DNA from: Saccharomyces paradoxus
Lineage: Eukaryota; Ascomycota; Saccharomycetes; Saccharomycetales; Saccharomycetaceae
Assembly: GCF_002079055.1 (NCBI RefSeq)
Contig: NC_047501.1
Span: 992,001-1,056,000 of the forward strand
DNA: 64,000 nt
Reading direction: 5' to 3'
Position numbers and translations under genes: made by a program. Each line of letters begins with the position of its first letter. Positions within the stretch are counted from its first letter, which is position 1. Below the pieces are notes generated by a model that worked only from the letters and a program-made list of their open reading frames with translations, did no database searches and had not been told where the DNA came from. Shown one piece after another: positions 10,696-21,869 of this stretch.

Positions 10696-11281
10696 TTTTT
10701 TTTCCAATAATATATAGTCTAGTTTTTGACTTCTTCGACAGTAGATAATTAAACTGCTCCGTGAAGAGTTTGAATGGGAAAAAACAATTGAACAAGCAGA
10801 AACTATAAATCTGTCCTAAGAGATGACTTAACTTTTATAATATCTCTTGTAGAGAATTCAATGAAATTTTGCAAATTGCAACTTTGCTTGAAAGTTTGCT
10901 TGCGGGTAAGGTTTTCGGATTACTATTTACCAAAAATGAATGACTATAAATAATTTCGCAGCAGAAATGTGAAGATGTAGTAGAGGTACGGATGCAAATG
11001 AGAGGGAAAAACAGTGCTGTGATTTTCTTTTATATCACTGTTGCAGGGCCAAGCAAATCCGACAAATAACAATATACAATTAATTAATACGCAAAGATGT
11101 ACAAGCTTTGTCTCTACTTATCCAACTGCAACATTCCCAATACCTCAATAATGAGGTACGTATATACATGACGAAGAATTTTTTTTCCTATATATATATA
11201 TATACTATTCATTAACCTGTAAGTAGATGTTAATCACCGTTTCCTGAAGGGAAAAAACACTAATAGAATATGTCTTGATCG
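10696..11281. other. RPS12 promoter and MRS6 3' region
   Basis: The 586 bases between RPS12 and MRS6 hold the RPS12 promoter. A CGGGTAA core (10903-10909) matches the Reb1 site and lies 208 bases upstream of RPS12. I see no clear Rap1 consensus. A short (TA)8 tract at 11189-11204 lies near the MRS6 3' end and resembles yeast 3'-end efficiency elements. Confidence 0.5.
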
Positions 11282-13093
11282 TCATATCTCCATTTCACCT
11301 ACAAATTCACCGGAACCCTCCATATTAACATCGTCGTCGTCGTCTATGGCGCTTTCAAATTGTTCCGCATTGGCAACGCCGCCAGCCTGTATTTCATCTT
11401 CATCTTCAAAATCTAGATCGAAGAAATCATCATCACTGCCAACTATCTTTTCGTATAGGACTTTGGCTGCGGTGACTACTTCATCATATGATATCTCAGC
11501 AGAAGGCATGGTTGTATATATGACGCCATTATCACTCGCACCGGGAATATACTTCTTTTCTAAATCTTGATTGGCATCAAAGAAAGAGGAGTTGACTACA
11601 CCAAACGGAGGCGTAGATGTGTACTGGGTGTAATAAAGCTTAAACAAAAACTGTAATCTCTCCCTAGGAACATACTCCTTGAAAGATTGGCCTAACTTAA
11701 CCGAATTTACTATTGTATGACCATTGCCTGTTAGTTGAACAATTTCGTCGTCGTTCTCTAAACCCGAAGAAGATTCCCTTAGAAGAGCCATTTCCATAGC
11801 TTCTAAAGCGGCATCAATGTCCATTTCAGCACGTGGGCCTTGTTCTGTGGTTGATAAATACCATACAATAGTTCCTTCTGGACAAATTTCGCTGCCAGCA
11901 CCGAGAATAAAGGCCTGTACTACCTCCTTATTACCAGACTTTAAGGAGCCCGGAGGGAAGACTACCATGGCGGCAGATTCACCTTCGTTGAACCATTCAG
12001 TACAGGGATTTTCAACTATACAGGTCAAACGATGGACTTGGTACTGTTGTTGGGGAACATGCTTGCTATCTTTAGGAGCTTGTGTAGGTGATATTATTAC
12101 TTTCTCTGAAACTTCCACTTTAGAGCCATCTTGGAATGTCGCCACTTTGGTTGTAGGGTTGAAGGATACTAATTTCTCATTAAGTTTGTAGGTAGCACCG
12201 CCTACAGCGGCAGATCTACAAAACCCTTGCGATAATTCACCTGGCCCACCATACTTGGAGCACAGCGCAGGGAATGGGCCATAAACGTCAAAACTAGTTA
12301 GATATCGACGAATCCTTTGTAAAGCTTCTGGTACTTTTACGTTGAGATCATAACATAACCCAATTGAGAAAATTAATTCGAAAACTTGTGGTTTTTCCAA
12401 TTTGAATTTTTCCACCAAAAAATCAGACATGGTTCTCTCCGCATACGGCTGCCATATGTCTGTTTGTGCTTCCCAGTTGAGTACAAATTTGATGAATTTC
12501 ATTAAATTCCTTTTAGTCATTAATGGTAGATTTTGATCCGTGAATATTTCTTGCTTTGTATTTGTTAGCTTTTCGAAACAGTCATTTTCATAAGTGTGGA
12601 AATTAGATAAAGATTGAAATTCCAAGTATTGGTGAACTCTTGATTTAATTAAAATTGACAATAAATCAGACTTAGCAAATAGAATCTTCGGAGAAAGGTC
12701 GATACCGAAATCCCTTGAAGAATATTTGCCATTACCGATAAGTGTGGATACATATAATTTTGCATTTTTGTAACAACTTACTGAGCCCTCATTAACCTCA
12801 TTTACCCATCTTTTGATTTGTTCTACAGTTAATGTGGCTGAAGTGTCTCCGTAGTAATCATTCTTATCAATATGGAGAACATTGGAACCTTGCCAGGCCA
12901 ACGCAGCAGCGAGTACACTCTCTACCATACCAGTCCCTGCGATAAGAACATCAACTTTATCTGGGGTAGTAACTGGTAAAGGGTCTTCAATCCCAGCTAA
13001 ATGTGGGACCACTAAAGGGCTTGGATTTTGGGTAAAACTAAAAAAAGATGGGCGACGTTCTGCCATGGATGGTCTACGTTCAGGACTTAACAT
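11282..13093 (-). CDS. MRS6: Rab escort protein
   Basis: A 603-residue protein that matches yeast Mrs6, the Rab escort protein that presents Ypt1, Sec4 and other Rab GTPases to the Bet2/Bet4 geranylgeranyl transferase. The GDI/REP fold is clear. An N-terminal dinucleotide-type motif (DVLIAGTGMVES, about residues 48-59) is followed by the first sequence-conserved region with KNDYYG. The third region, with GGPGELSQGF, is near residue 282. The C-terminus is very acidic (about 555-595). MRS6 is essential in S. cerevisiae and has also been linked to Sfp1 and TORC1 control of ribosome genes. The start is the first ATG. Confidence 0.96.
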   Translation of the reverse strand: MLSPERRPSMAERRPSFFSFTQNPSPLVVPHLAGIEDPLPVTTPDKVDVLIAGTGMVESVLAAALAWQGSNVLHIDKNDYYGDTSATLTVEQIKRWVNEVNEGSVSCYKNAKLYVSTLIGNGKYSSRDFGIDLSPKILFAKSDLLSILIKSRVHQYLEFQSLSNFHTYENDCFEKLTNTKQEIFTDQNLPLMTKRNLMKFIKFVLNWEAQTDIWQPYAERTMSDFLVEKFKLEKPQVFELIFSIGLCYDLNVKVPEALQRIRRYLTSFDVYGPFPALCSKYGGPGELSQGFCRSAAVGGATYKLNEKLVSFNPTTKVATFQDGSKVEVSEKVIISPTQAPKDSKHVPQQQYQVHRLTCIVENPCTEWFNEGESAAMVVFPPGSLKSGNKEVVQAFILGAGSEICPEGTIVWYLSTTEQGPRAEMDIDAALEAMEMALLRESSSGLENDDEIVQLTGNGHTIVNSVKLGQSFKEYVPRERLQFLFKLYYTQYTSTPPFGVVNSSFFDANQDLEKKYIPGASDNGVIYTTMPSAEISYDEVVTAAKVLYEKIVGSDDDFFDLDFEDEDEIQAGGVANAEQFESAIDDDDDVNMEGSGEFVGEMEI

Positions 13094-13577
13094 AACTTTT
13101 ATTTTTCCTCAATAGTTTTTCTTTTTCTTATTTTAAAAACTGAAATACGGCTGTTAAACCCTTAAAAATTATAACACAGTAATAAACTAAAGCTTAAATG
13201 TTTATATCAGAAGGCTGTACCTAGGTTCTTTTTGTTGATTATCGCAATATGATAGTTTATATTTCAATAATAATTGAACGGAATAAACTTTTTTTTCTTG
13301 TACTAATTAAAGTTGTTTTCGAGTTAACTGTACGCACAATCACTAAATACTACCTTTGTAAATGCAAATGTGCAACAACTTTTAAATATATTTTATGACT
13401 GGGAGAGACACAGAACACGCTACTATCGTTGTATGGTGCAGCCAGAACCTTTTTTTATCTATTCACTTGTTCTGTTTTCTTTTTTTTTTTTTTCAAGTTC
13501 CACGAAAAAATTTTCTCGTTTTCCTTTAGTCACTCTTGTCACATAAGAATTATCCGAACCCCGCCCCGCGGAATTAA
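13094..13577. other. MRS6 promoter and GPB1 3' region
   Basis: These 484 bases are AT-rich, with a T14 run near 13478-13492 that could exclude nucleosomes. No gene, RNA or clear factor site was recognised. Confidence 0.45.
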
Positions 13578-16268
13578 TTAGTTGGCCAGATTCATGCTCG
13601 GTAGAATGAATTGTAAAACAGCTCCCCTCAAGTAAAGGCTCGAAATGTCTTGGCGACTGGCTACTACACCTCCTATTAAAGTCATGGTTCCTTTAACCAG
13701 TTCTATTGTACCTGCTACAGTCAGCACCTGGTGGGGTGTGCCGACATGAGGATCCATAATAACAGATTCTTTAGTATCTCCATCATTCCGTATAAGCTTG
13801 CAACCTTGAAGGCATTGCGTATTTAAATCCACAACATTTATAACACCACTGCCGAGTGGAACACCCGAAATTATTTCTTCAGGAAGTGTTTCATCTCGGT
13901 ATATTCGGTCAACATCACCTTGCCGTAGACCCCCAATAAACACAGCCTTATGGCCTACAGTTGTCATTGAGTGCCCTACCATACATAAGTTGATAGGTAC
14001 CAAGCCGTCAGATTCATCTTGTGTTTTGGCATACAGGTCTACCTTCGTCCAGGTTTCGGAATCGAAGTCAAACCACCACATATCGCTGTTAACATTACAG
14101 CCATCAGAACCTCCGTGGAACGCAACAGTTCTTCCAAATGGTGTACACTTTTTTGGTGCATTCAGTGGTGGTGTATGTTTAGGGCTTGTAGGAGGGCTAG
14201 AAGTGGTATTCCTGGTAGACTTTGACGAAGTGTCTTCACTAGTACTATTACCAGAACTGGAAATATGCATACTATCGCGCCCACTCTTCTTTTCCTTCCT
14301 TGAATGTGGAATATTCGGAAAAAGTGGTTGAGATGGCTTATTTCCTGGCCGAATTTCCAAATCTATGGAGAAATCATTCTTCAAATTTCTCAGCAGTCTA
14401 GTTTCTATGGGTTCAACATCCTTGGTAAAATAATCTGGTACACAGCACGCTGAAAATGCTCTCCTGCTTGGCCATAATTCTGGGTCATCGATAATAGGAA
14501 TTTTAGTAGCAGTGACAGTATCTGCGAATTTATAGTAATTACGTTTCCCACGAGAAATTACGGGGATATCTATCTTCCACATGTCATTCATAGCTTCATA
14601 CTTGTCATCACCAGTCTGACAATAACCTCCAAAGATCACAATGGTATTAACAGAGCAGCAGGTGTGCGTTGCTGCATTACAGTGTTTGGGAGGGAGGCTA
14701 TCTGTGGACCTCGGGTTTGTTACTGGTGGCATTGGATCAACCTCTAAACAGTCCCTGCTTTCAGGCGAACCTACTAAATCATCTATTTTGTGATCCGCAC
14801 TACCTCGACGATATGGGCTAACCGACCTTTTTCCTTTCGTATTTGCTATAATATTTTCGTTGGACATATTGTTAGAATTACTTACTGATGCTTGCATATG
14901 ACCGAATCTTGGCGAGAAGTTATTGTAAATTGCAAACTGGTACGGAGGGGCCACTAATTCAATTTTTGAGAAATTGAACGTTACTGTATCTAGGATATAA
15001 CCAGTATTGTTCAAGAAAGCTCTCTTTCTTATGAAATATCTTCCCTTATCATCGACTTGGGTTTCCGACTTGATCTCAAATCCACCATAAAAAAAGATAT
15101 GTCTTTCCGTCAATTTACAACCCTGAGTGCACACCAGTGGGGGTGGAAAGTAACCTGAAATATCAGGTCTTGTTAATCTAGAAGAAGTTAAGGAAAAACA
15201 ATACAAGTGAGGATTAGGGATCATGGACGGGTTATTAACTAGCTCTGGTATTAGTGGTGGTGGTAAATTTTTTATGCCATCCACGTAAAAGTCGTTTAAA
15301 TCAGGCGCTTCTTCATCATATCTATGGCATGCCATCAAACCCCCGGCAATGAATAATTGATCGTTCAGCTCGACAGAACAGTGATATGAAAGCGAGGGGA
15401 GTTTATATTCTGAAAAAACTGAAGCGACGACAGAAGAACCCGAAAAGGTGTCATAACTCCTAGGAACACAATCTGTACCATTGATGAAGAGTGGACATGT
15501 CTTGTTCTTAAAAATGTCTAAATCTGGTTGCAAAAATGTTGGTACTGGCGTTGTCGACCTTACATCTTCCGGTTTTGCACTCGATACTAATAGAAACCTA
15601 AATCTTCTGGTAATCATTGGCATCCATAAGTTATGCCTTTTCAGAACATCACTGTCTCTTAGGTCTACCGTCAAAAGCTTCTTATAATATTTAAAATACG
15701 ATCTTGTCGAATGTGAGCGAAGAATTTCTAGTCTTTCTGATGAATAATGGAAAGCACCACCGGACCTGCCATTACACTCCTCGTCAGTATTGTCTTCAAA
15801 ATCACATATGTCATCTTTGCTCTTACGTTCATCATCGAGGTTATCCATATTCAGCGCAGTATGTCTATTCCTCACTGTCATCTTTAGTGTATATGGGTCC
15901 ACCTCGTTCACACAATTACTGACGAAATCGTTCAAAAAACAATAGGTTTTTGTTCTCTCGGTGAAACCTGTAGAAGAATCAGAAGAACTGATTACGCTTC
16001 CTTGCCTAAAACTAGTAAAAGTGAAAGGTTTTCTTGATTCGTAATATTTTTTCAGTAAGGCTTCATTCTCTTTCCTAATCCTAGAGTCAATATTATCACT
16101 TATCGCTTGGTCGAAAACAGAAACATAATTTGAAATATACTTTAATGAACGATGCTGCTCCTTATAGTGAGACCTTTCCTCCTTACTAAGTTTAATATGG
16201 ACCGCTGGCTGGATGTGCAAGGGATGAGCTTCTAGATTGTGCGTTCCGAACGTGTTTGCTAGAGGCAT
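13578..16268 (-). CDS. GPB1: Kelch-repeat regulator of PKA signalling
   Basis: An 896-residue kelch protein that matches Gpb1/Krh2. In S. cerevisiae, Gpb1 and Gpb2 bind the G-alpha protein Gpa2 and restrain PKA and Ras, so they limit pseudohyphal growth. Hallmark double-glycine kelch turns are seen at about residues 308 (FIAGG), 394 (FYGG), 546 (IFGG), 721 (FHGG), 778 (FIGG) and 863 (LIGG), enough for a propeller. A long low-complexity Ser/Thr/Pro insert (about 645-705) interrupts the blades. The N-terminal 150 residues are basic and probably unstructured. The first ATG is used. The neighbour NDD1 lies 629 bases away on the same strand. Confidence 0.93.
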   Translation of the reverse strand: MPLANTFGTHNLEAHPLHIQPAVHIKLSKEERSHYKEQHRSLKYISNYVSVFDQAISDNIDSRIRKENEALLKKYYESRKPFTFTSFRQGSVISSSDSSTGFTERTKTYCFLNDFVSNCVNEVDPYTLKMTVRNRHTALNMDNLDDERKSKDDICDFEDNTDEECNGRSGGAFHYSSERLEILRSHSTRSYFKYYKKLLTVDLRDSDVLKRHNLWMPMITRRFRFLLVSSAKPEDVRSTTPVPTFLQPDLDIFKNKTCPLFINGTDCVPRSYDTFSGSSVVASVFSEYKLPSLSYHCSVELNDQLFIAGGLMACHRYDEEAPDLNDFYVDGIKNLPPPLIPELVNNPSMIPNPHLYCFSLTSSRLTRPDISGYFPPPLVCTQGCKLTERHIFFYGGFEIKSETQVDDKGRYFIRKRAFLNNTGYILDTVTFNFSKIELVAPPYQFAIYNNFSPRFGHMQASVSNSNNMSNENIIANTKGKRSVSPYRRGSADHKIDDLVGSPESRDCLEVDPMPPVTNPRSTDSLPPKHCNAATHTCCSVNTIVIFGGYCQTGDDKYEAMNDMWKIDIPVISRGKRNYYKFADTVTATKIPIIDDPELWPSRRAFSACCVPDYFTKDVEPIETRLLRNLKNDFSIDLEIRPGNKPSQPLFPNIPHSRKEKKSGRDSMHISSSGNSTSEDTSSKSTRNTTSSPPTSPKHTPPLNAPKKCTPFGRTVAFHGGSDGCNVNSDMWWFDFDSETWTKVDLYAKTQDESDGLVPINLCMVGHSMTTVGHKAVFIGGLRQGDVDRIYRDETLPEEIISGVPLGSGVINVVDLNTQCLQGCKLIRNDGDTKESVIMDPHVGTPHQVLTVAGTIELVKGTMTLIGGVVASRQDISSLYLRGAVLQFILPSMNLAN

Positions 16269-16897
16269 TCTTATGTAGATGAATAAGTACGGAAAGCTTT
16301 AAAATAGCCGATATAATGAAGTGAATTCAAAAGTTGGGTTAAAAAAAGTGGTTGTTTTGTAAGAATCTTCTCTATTCCTTTAAAAATGCCGTTTTTTTTT
16401 TGAATCACTATGCTATATATGTGATGGTCACCTTGCCATAATAACGGTCATGTCATATTAATGAGATACGCCTGCATTGGTTTGAGGGCTACCCGGAGAT
16501 GAGAGAAAATAGTGTGAAATCCAACAGTAACATCAATTAAAGATAGTTATAATATATTAGTTGAAATAGTTACCTATCCACGTAATTATGTGTATATAAA
16601 TTCAAACTCCTTAATATATGAACATCCTGACGAACAATATGAAACCACAGATTAGTAGTAAAGAAAAGAAAAAAAATAATGATATGAAATAAAACGTAAA
16701 AATTGTCCTCGTTTGGTGTATGTGTTCTTCGTGCCATAAATGTGTAATCGTTCTTTTTTTGTGTTTAAGATATTTTTTGATACGTTGTTTAATAAAAATG
16801 TTGAAAGGGATGAAGCAAAAACTGAGTGAAGGAGAGAAAAATGCTTGAAATTGTTCGATTAAAAAATGGAAAATGTGAGATGCAAATTCGGTTACTA
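16269..16897. other. GPB1 promoter and NDD1 3' region
   Basis: A 629-base AT-rich gap. The palindrome GGTCACC (about 16426-16432) and a nearby ACGGTCATG stand out by eye, but neither is a motif I can name. The right half (16640-16897) is A/T-rich and probably the NDD1 3' UTR. No coding sequence or RNA was recognised. Confidence 0.4.
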
Positions 16898-18565
16898 TTA
16901 TTGTGAGTTGAATAAGTTTCCATTAGATTTAGAATTGCAGTTTTTCTTTGCCTGTGATTTGGATCTGGAATCTGAAAGTAACGACTGCGACCTTTTGAGT
17001 TTACTTGCCCTCTTCTTTGCTACATTTGAATTTGAATTCCCTGCACTCGAATTTGTATTCAGTGATGATGTTAAGGATGACGATGATGTATCTTGATTGA
17101 ACTGATCAATATTTGCCACAATAATTTGGAACTTGGAAGGTTTTTTCCCATTTTTTTTGATTCTACCTTTTGAATTGTTATTACCTGATTTGCTCTTGGA
17201 AGAAACTGTGTTTGAGATTGAAGTGAGATTAACTCCTGTATCGCTTCTAAAAGACCCCATTTTAGGTAGTTCTGGAATTTGTAGGGCAGATGCACCTACA
17301 GTTGTACTATGTAAAGAATTACAATTCGGTGTTGGTGATAACGGTAACCTTGTCAGCCCTAAATCAAACAATTGATCATCCACGTTGGAATCTAGAATGG
17401 TATCTGACCTGGAAGCCAACAAGGGAATCCTGGGGTTATCCAGTTTGGAAATAGATTTTGTTATTGATGAATTTAATTGAATAGTGGTAGGCGAAGAGCC
17501 ATATATGTCTGGTCTATTTTCATTGTCCTTAGTTAGTGTGCTAGTGCTGTTGATGGTATCCTGGGGGGTTTTAATAAATAATTTCTTATTGTTGGATCTT
17601 AGCGGTGTTCTTTGTAAGATGTTGTTAGCGTTTTCCAGTCCTATAGACGTCGCACTAGCGGCTATATCTTTTCTTGCCTTTTGAAAATCCACTAACGCGC
17701 TGTTGGAAGATATCAATGCCTTTGCATAAGGCGTACCGACATCACTCAAAATTTTTCTACCATACGGTGTCAACGACAAAGAGGAGAACCTTTTTGATGG
17801 AGACGTCGCCAACGGTTGGTTAAACATGAGGTTCATATCAATCTTACTTAGAGGAGTACGTGAAAATGCGCCCGTGGATGAAGATGAGGGCGTTTTCCCA
17901 TTACTTTTCAAAAGATTGTTCAAATCCACATTACTAAAAACATTCTGTTGTTGGTTAGGGTTCTCTGAGGTGCTCTGCTGAGCACCGCTAGAATCTGTCA
18001 CAAATCGAAGTGGTGTCTTTGCCGGCGTCTTGTGAAAGAAATTGAAACTGGTGGACGGAGAGTCCAATAAAAATTCCTTAAATTGTTCTGGGGATGCAAC
18101 CAAAAACTCGCTGGGCAAGGAGTTCCCGAACTGTAAAACAGAAGAAGGCTGAACGTTAATATCGTCCAAAGTCTCACTCGTGTCCGTTCTTGTCACTGCA
18201 GGAGGCACAAGTGAGCCTAAATGTTGCTGTTGTTGCGGCTGTTGATGTTGTTGTTGCTGTTGTTGTTGCTGTATCTGCTGATGATGCGGTAATATACTAT
18301 TCTCTACTAATGACGATTCGTTGCTCGAACTGTTGGGCGCGTCTGTATTGGCAAAATGATCCTGTGTGTGTTGATACTGATTAGAAGAATACGGCGTGGG
18401 GAATTGGGTCGTTGTGGGCAATGGACTGTTAAAATTGTACTTGAATTCTGACATTACTTTTAAAAAATTTGTATCCGCATTATTGTCTGTGGGAAGCTGT
18501 CTTGAAGAAGCTGCAGCTGCCCCAGTTGCATTATAGTTCTGCTGGTAGCTTATATCCCTGTCCAT
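16898..18565 (-). CDS. NDD1: Cell-cycle transcriptional activator of G2/M genes
   Basis: A 555-residue protein that matches yeast Ndd1, the rate-limiting coactivator recruited by Fkh2 and Mcm1 to the CLB2 gene cluster. I place the start at the ATG 18563-18565 (MDRDISYQQN); the frame extends four codons further but only to a TTG. The protein is mostly disordered: a Gln tract at about residues 96-115, many SP/TP sites for Cdk and Cdc5 (for example FSRTPLSKID), and a basic Ser/Asn/Lys-rich tail. It diverges from S. cerevisiae mainly in the low-complexity parts. NDD1 and NUD1 are divergent and share a 348-base promoter with an SCB. Confidence 0.94.
   Translation of the reverse strand: MDRDISYQQNYNATGAAAASSRQLPTDNNADTNFLKVMSEFKYNFNSPLPTTTQFPTPYSSNQYQHTQDHFANTDAPNSSSNESSLVENSILPHHQQIQQQQQQQQHQQPQQQQHLGSLVPPAVTRTDTSETLDDINVQPSSVLQFGNSLPSEFLVASPEQFKEFLLDSPSTSFNFFHKTPAKTPLRFVTDSSGAQQSTSENPNQQQNVFSNVDLNNLLKSNGKTPSSSSTGAFSRTPLSKIDMNLMFNQPLATSPSKRFSSLSLTPYGRKILSDVGTPYAKALISSNSALVDFQKARKDIAASATSIGLENANNILQRTPLRSNNKKLFIKTPQDTINSTSTLTKDNENRPDIYGSSPTTIQLNSSITKSISKLDNPRIPLLASRSDTILDSNVDDQLFDLGLTRLPLSPTPNCNSLHSTTVGASALQIPELPKMGSFRSDTGVNLTSISNTVSSKSKSGNNNSKGRIKKNGKKPSKFQIIVANIDQFNQDTSSSSLTSSLNTNSSAGNSNSNVAKKRASKLKRSQSLLSDSRSKSQAKKNCNSKSNGNLFNSQ
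18222..18280. repeat. Interrupted CAA/CAG (polyglutamine) repeat in NDD1
   Basis: An imperfect trinucleotide tract that encodes Gln on the minus strand, interrupted by His and Pro codons. The S. cerevisiae protein, as I remember it, has a longer and purer Gln run, so this tract probably varies in length between strains. Confidence 0.8.
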
Positions 18566-18913
18566 AGTTGAAATCAATGCTCTGTTCTGACCAATCTATT
18601 CCAATTTGGACGCTGTTTCCACCTACAATCCACTATCAAGTATTCAAAAGATCCTTGTAGCTCCTTAGGGCTCTGTCTTATTTTGTTTTGTTTTGGTTTT
18701 ATTTGTTTTTTTTTGCGTCCCGTTTCTTTTCGCGAGGAGGGTTACGCCAAACGCCAAAAGCCTCATGCGGGTAGTGCTCTTGGCTTGTTTACTGAAACGC
18801 TACTACCAATGCACAACGGATGGTGAATAGATATAGATGGGTATTTGGGATGCCAGAAGTGCTTAGCGATATTTAGATAAAAAGATTGCCGAGTAGGTGG
18901 AATTGTAAAAGAC
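18566..18913. promoter_or_regulatory. Divergent NDD1/NUD1 promoter with SCB and forkhead sites
   Basis: On the NDD1 strand, CGCGAAA (18728-18734, 163 bases from the NDD1 ATG) fits the SBF box CRCGAAA, in line with S-phase expression of NDD1. TTGTTTAC at 18785-18792 is a forkhead-type site (Fkh1/2 or Hcm1). A T-rich tract spans about 18690-18716. Motifs are seen directly; use is inferred. Confidence 0.6.
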
Positions 18914-21421
18914 ATGGAAATGGATATGAATGAGCAGGAGGCAGAACTATCGAGCCAGCTGGAAAATCTAACAATAAATTCACCACGAAAACCACGCTCG
19001 AACGCGCACAGTAACAATGGTAAAGTATTTAAGGAATATGAGAGTAACCACGATTTTCAAGACTCAAACTTTACTTCACAAGTTGTGGAACCCACTATAT
19101 CCGATTCTGTCAAGAAACCTCCTACGATGACAGTTTTGAACAATTATAGCACTGTGCATCAGAAAGTGCCGTCAGGGTTCTCAGGCACCACTGCTACATC
19201 TCATCAAGAGGCTCAATGGAAGCAATATTTCCCTGGCATTGGTAGTGGTGGTGCTACCAACGTTGGTGGCGGTGTTGGCACTGCAAACAAAGTCCCTGAA
19301 TCGGACCTCATTGTGAGCGACCTGGTTAAGGATTTATCTGGTGTACTTGAAACGAATACATTTAAAAGACATTTAGATATGAAGAATAAAACTACTACCA
19401 TGCAGGCCCATGAAAACCATGATACGATTAGTATCTCGCATTCTAAAGATTTTTTTAATGGTGAGAAGGTGTCATCATCGTTTTCAGATGATAGCGATTC
19501 TGGTCCAGCAGCTGAAGCTCACGATGTATTCGATGGAATATTAAAAAAGCAAAAATCGAATTATTTAGTGGGTTCTTATCCAGGCAATAGCAACAATATC
19601 AATATCAATAACGGCATAACGAAAAAGGACGAAGTGGACACTTCCAATTCTTTTGAATTTTCTTCTTCGTCATCTATGTCCTCCTCTCAAACTCAATCAG
19701 GCAAAAATTCAAAAGTTCTTAAGAAACCTCCATTGAACACTATATCTCCCGGCCAATTGGGGTATCAGTTCAACCATACACATGGTGCATGGGATCCGCC
19801 GTTGAATCAAGGCTTAGATGTGTCGAGTTCACATTCTCTGGACAATACATCTTCCAACCAGTCCCAGTTCACCACAGTGGTACCAACTGGAGATACCCAC
19901 GCCAAGGGTAAAGCACCTTCAATTCTAGATAAAAAGGCTTACGAATTTGTCAGTAGCAAACCAGGTGACGTTGGCTACCACCAAAAGATAATACAAGAAG
20001 AAGAAAATTTAGCAAATAATGATGATACGCCCCTGGACACACCAAAGTTTAACGACCTTTTTACGAAAAGTGACAATAGAGCGAAGGTGAAAGGACAAAT
20101 GCGTACCTCTCGTTCAATCTCTAATTCCAATCTACTGGAAACCCGCAAGAAACTAAAAACTTTCCCCGCTGAAAGGGTCGAAGATATTACGTCGATTTCT
20201 GAAGTGAACACCTCGTTCAATGAAACTGAAAGGCAACTAATATCAATCTTGACTAGCAAGCTATCTGGTTCTCCAAGCCATGATTCTGATTGGGAAAAAA
20301 TCCTGAAAGTTGACCTATCAAAGGGTAAACTGAAGAATATGTTTGGCTTGCAAAGACTGCTACCAAATTTATTATTGTTAAACCTTAATGACAATGAAAT
20401 GAACACACTAGAAGGTATACCATTAAACGTTGTTCAGCTCTTTTGTTCAAACAACAAGATAACGAGTGCACACTGTTCATTAGTTGGATTCAACGATCTA
20501 GAATGCCTCGATTTATCGTACAACCTCTTGAATACAAGTTTAAAATTTTTGTCACTTTGTCACCATTTGCAAGAAGTCAACCTTTCTTACAACTCTATCC
20601 AATCCTTAGAAGGGATAGGATCGTCCAGGATTAAAAAACTGAACCTTGCCAATAACGAGATTAACGGTATCATCGATTTTGAACAATTGATCCTAACAAA
20701 CAACTCTGTTGTGGGCGGTTGGTTGACCATAGAAGTCCTGGACCTGAGCAACAATAACATAATGGGAGTAAGAAACATCAATTGCTTGCCCCACCTGAAA
20801 ATTTTAAACCTCAATGGCAACCCGCTAGTCTCCATCGTGGAATCCTCGAAGATTGAAAACCCATCGTTGAGAGCGCTTTCCATCAAAAATACAGGAGGCG
20901 CGTTATCCAAATTACAAAATTACAAGTTGAATGATCAATTCGTCTTCCCCTACCAAAATCTAAAGATCCTAAAATTGGAGGGCTTCGCTCAACTAAGCAA
21001 ATGGCAAAAATGGCCCGCCTCTCTGCAAATTCTGGAGATTAACGGCGGGCTCGCCTCCTCTTTGCCGCGATTCTCTTCTCTAAAGTCCACCAACTTGTAT
21101 TCTCTAACCATAACTAATGTTAGAGACTTCACACATCTACCAGTAGACCTCTCCAAGGAACTACCGTTCTTGCAAGAGCTACATCTGCCGGGCAACAACC
21201 TACAAAACGCGCACAAGTTAACAAAAACTCTCCCACGAGGATCGGTAAAATTCCTCGATCTACGAAATAACCCAATCACAGCACCGCGCCGCGATCGTGA
21301 CAGCACAAGCTTGTACTATCAGCAGTTGTTCCAGATTGCTGGCCTCTGTCGGCAGCAATGTCCCGCGCTGGCGACCCTCTGGCTGGATGACACCCCTGCT
21401 CCAACCGCCACGAACCTGTAA
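18914..21421 (+). CDS. NUD1: Spindle-pole-body scaffold of the mitotic exit network
   Basis: An 835-residue protein that matches yeast Nud1 (centriolin-like). Nud1 sits in the outer plaque of the spindle pole body, anchors gamma-tubulin through Spc72, and recruits Cdc15/Dbf2-Mob1 for mitotic exit. The N-terminal 440 residues are Ser/Asn/Thr-rich and probably heavily phosphorylated. Leucine-rich repeats run from about 485 to 785 (for example LLNLNDNEMNTLEG near 488 and VLDLSNNNIMGV near 608). Two in-frame ATGs lie at 18914 and 18920. The second gives the start closest to S. cerevisiae (MDMN.. against MDMD..), so the true start is uncertain by two codons. An Asn-rich tract present in S. cerevisiae is much shorter here. 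Confidence 0.94.
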   Translation: MEMDMNEQEAELSSQLENLTINSPRKPRSNAHSNNGKVFKEYESNHDFQDSNFTSQVVEPTISDSVKKPPTMTVLNNYSTVHQKVPSGFSGTTATSHQEAQWKQYFPGIGSGGATNVGGGVGTANKVPESDLIVSDLVKDLSGVLETNTFKRHLDMKNKTTTMQAHENHDTISISHSKDFFNGEKVSSSFSDDSDSGPAAEAHDVFDGILKKQKSNYLVGSYPGNSNNININNGITKKDEVDTSNSFEFSSSSSMSSSQTQSGKNSKVLKKPPLNTISPGQLGYQFNHTHGAWDPPLNQGLDVSSSHSLDNTSSNQSQFTTVVPTGDTHAKGKAPSILDKKAYEFVSSKPGDVGYHQKIIQEEENLANNDDTPLDTPKFNDLFTKSDNRAKVKGQMRTSRSISNSNLLETRKKLKTFPAERVEDITSISEVNTSFNETERQLISILTSKLSGSPSHDSDWEKILKVDLSKGKLKNMFGLQRLLPNLLLLNLNDNEMNTLEGIPLNVVQLFCSNNKITSAHCSLVGFNDLECLDLSYNLLNTSLKFLSLCHHLQEVNLSYNSIQSLEGIGSSRIKKLNLANNEINGIIDFEQLILTNNSVVGGWLTIEVLDLSNNNIMGVRNINCLPHLKILNLNGNPLVSIVESSKIENPSLRALSIKNTGGALSKLQNYKLNDQFVFPYQNLKILKLEGFAQLSKWQKWPASLQILEINGGLASSLPRFSSLKSTNLYSLTITNVRDFTHLPVDLSKELPFLQELHLPGNNLQNAHKLTKTLPRGSVKFLDLRNNPITAPRRDRDSTSLYYQQLFQIAGLCRQQCPALATLWLDDTPAPTATNL

Positions 21422-21869
21422 CCCCATAATCATACCCGTACGCAGTACAGAGTATGTATGTAACCACTAAATGTATGTAACTATTTCACTGTTTTGTGTA
21501 ACAATTCATTTATTCATTCATTCGGTCCTTTAGTACCGTCCGCACATGATGTCATTTTACCCCCTCATTTTTGTCTGCTATGATTCCCCGCCCGGACGAT
21601 GGTACGGCTGTTTTCCGGCGATGCGGGACTTCCGTCTTGAGGTATCTTTTTCTCCAACCTCCATCAGAGGTGAAAAATGAGGGGCGGGTGTAGGTAAGCA
21701 GAATGAGGAGAAATTTGTAATGAAAATGGAAGGTCGGCGGTTATATAAATGGGGGGGTTTGTCGGTGACAATTGACTTCACTCTCTTTCCCCCAAAAATT
21801 CTTGGTTGTTGCGAATTGCAAGTATCTGAAAAACCAACCACGAAATACAATAACTAAAATAAATTAAGA
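21422..21869. promoter_or_regulatory. ALD4 promoter with TATA box
   Basis: This 448-base gap between NUD1 and ALD4 contains a consensus TATATAAA at 21742-21749, 121 bases before the ALD4 ATG. GC-rich elements upstream (CCCCGCCCGG near 21585 and GAGGGGCGGG near 21680) resemble sites for glucose-repression or stress zinc-finger factors. ALD4 is known to be glucose-repressed; which factor uses these sites is not shown. Confidence 0.6.

Noticed and set aside
21580-21605. Cat8/Sip4 carbon-source element in the ALD4 promoter
   Set aside because: The sequence CCATCGTCCGG on the minus strand lacks one base of the consensus spacing, so it was not called.
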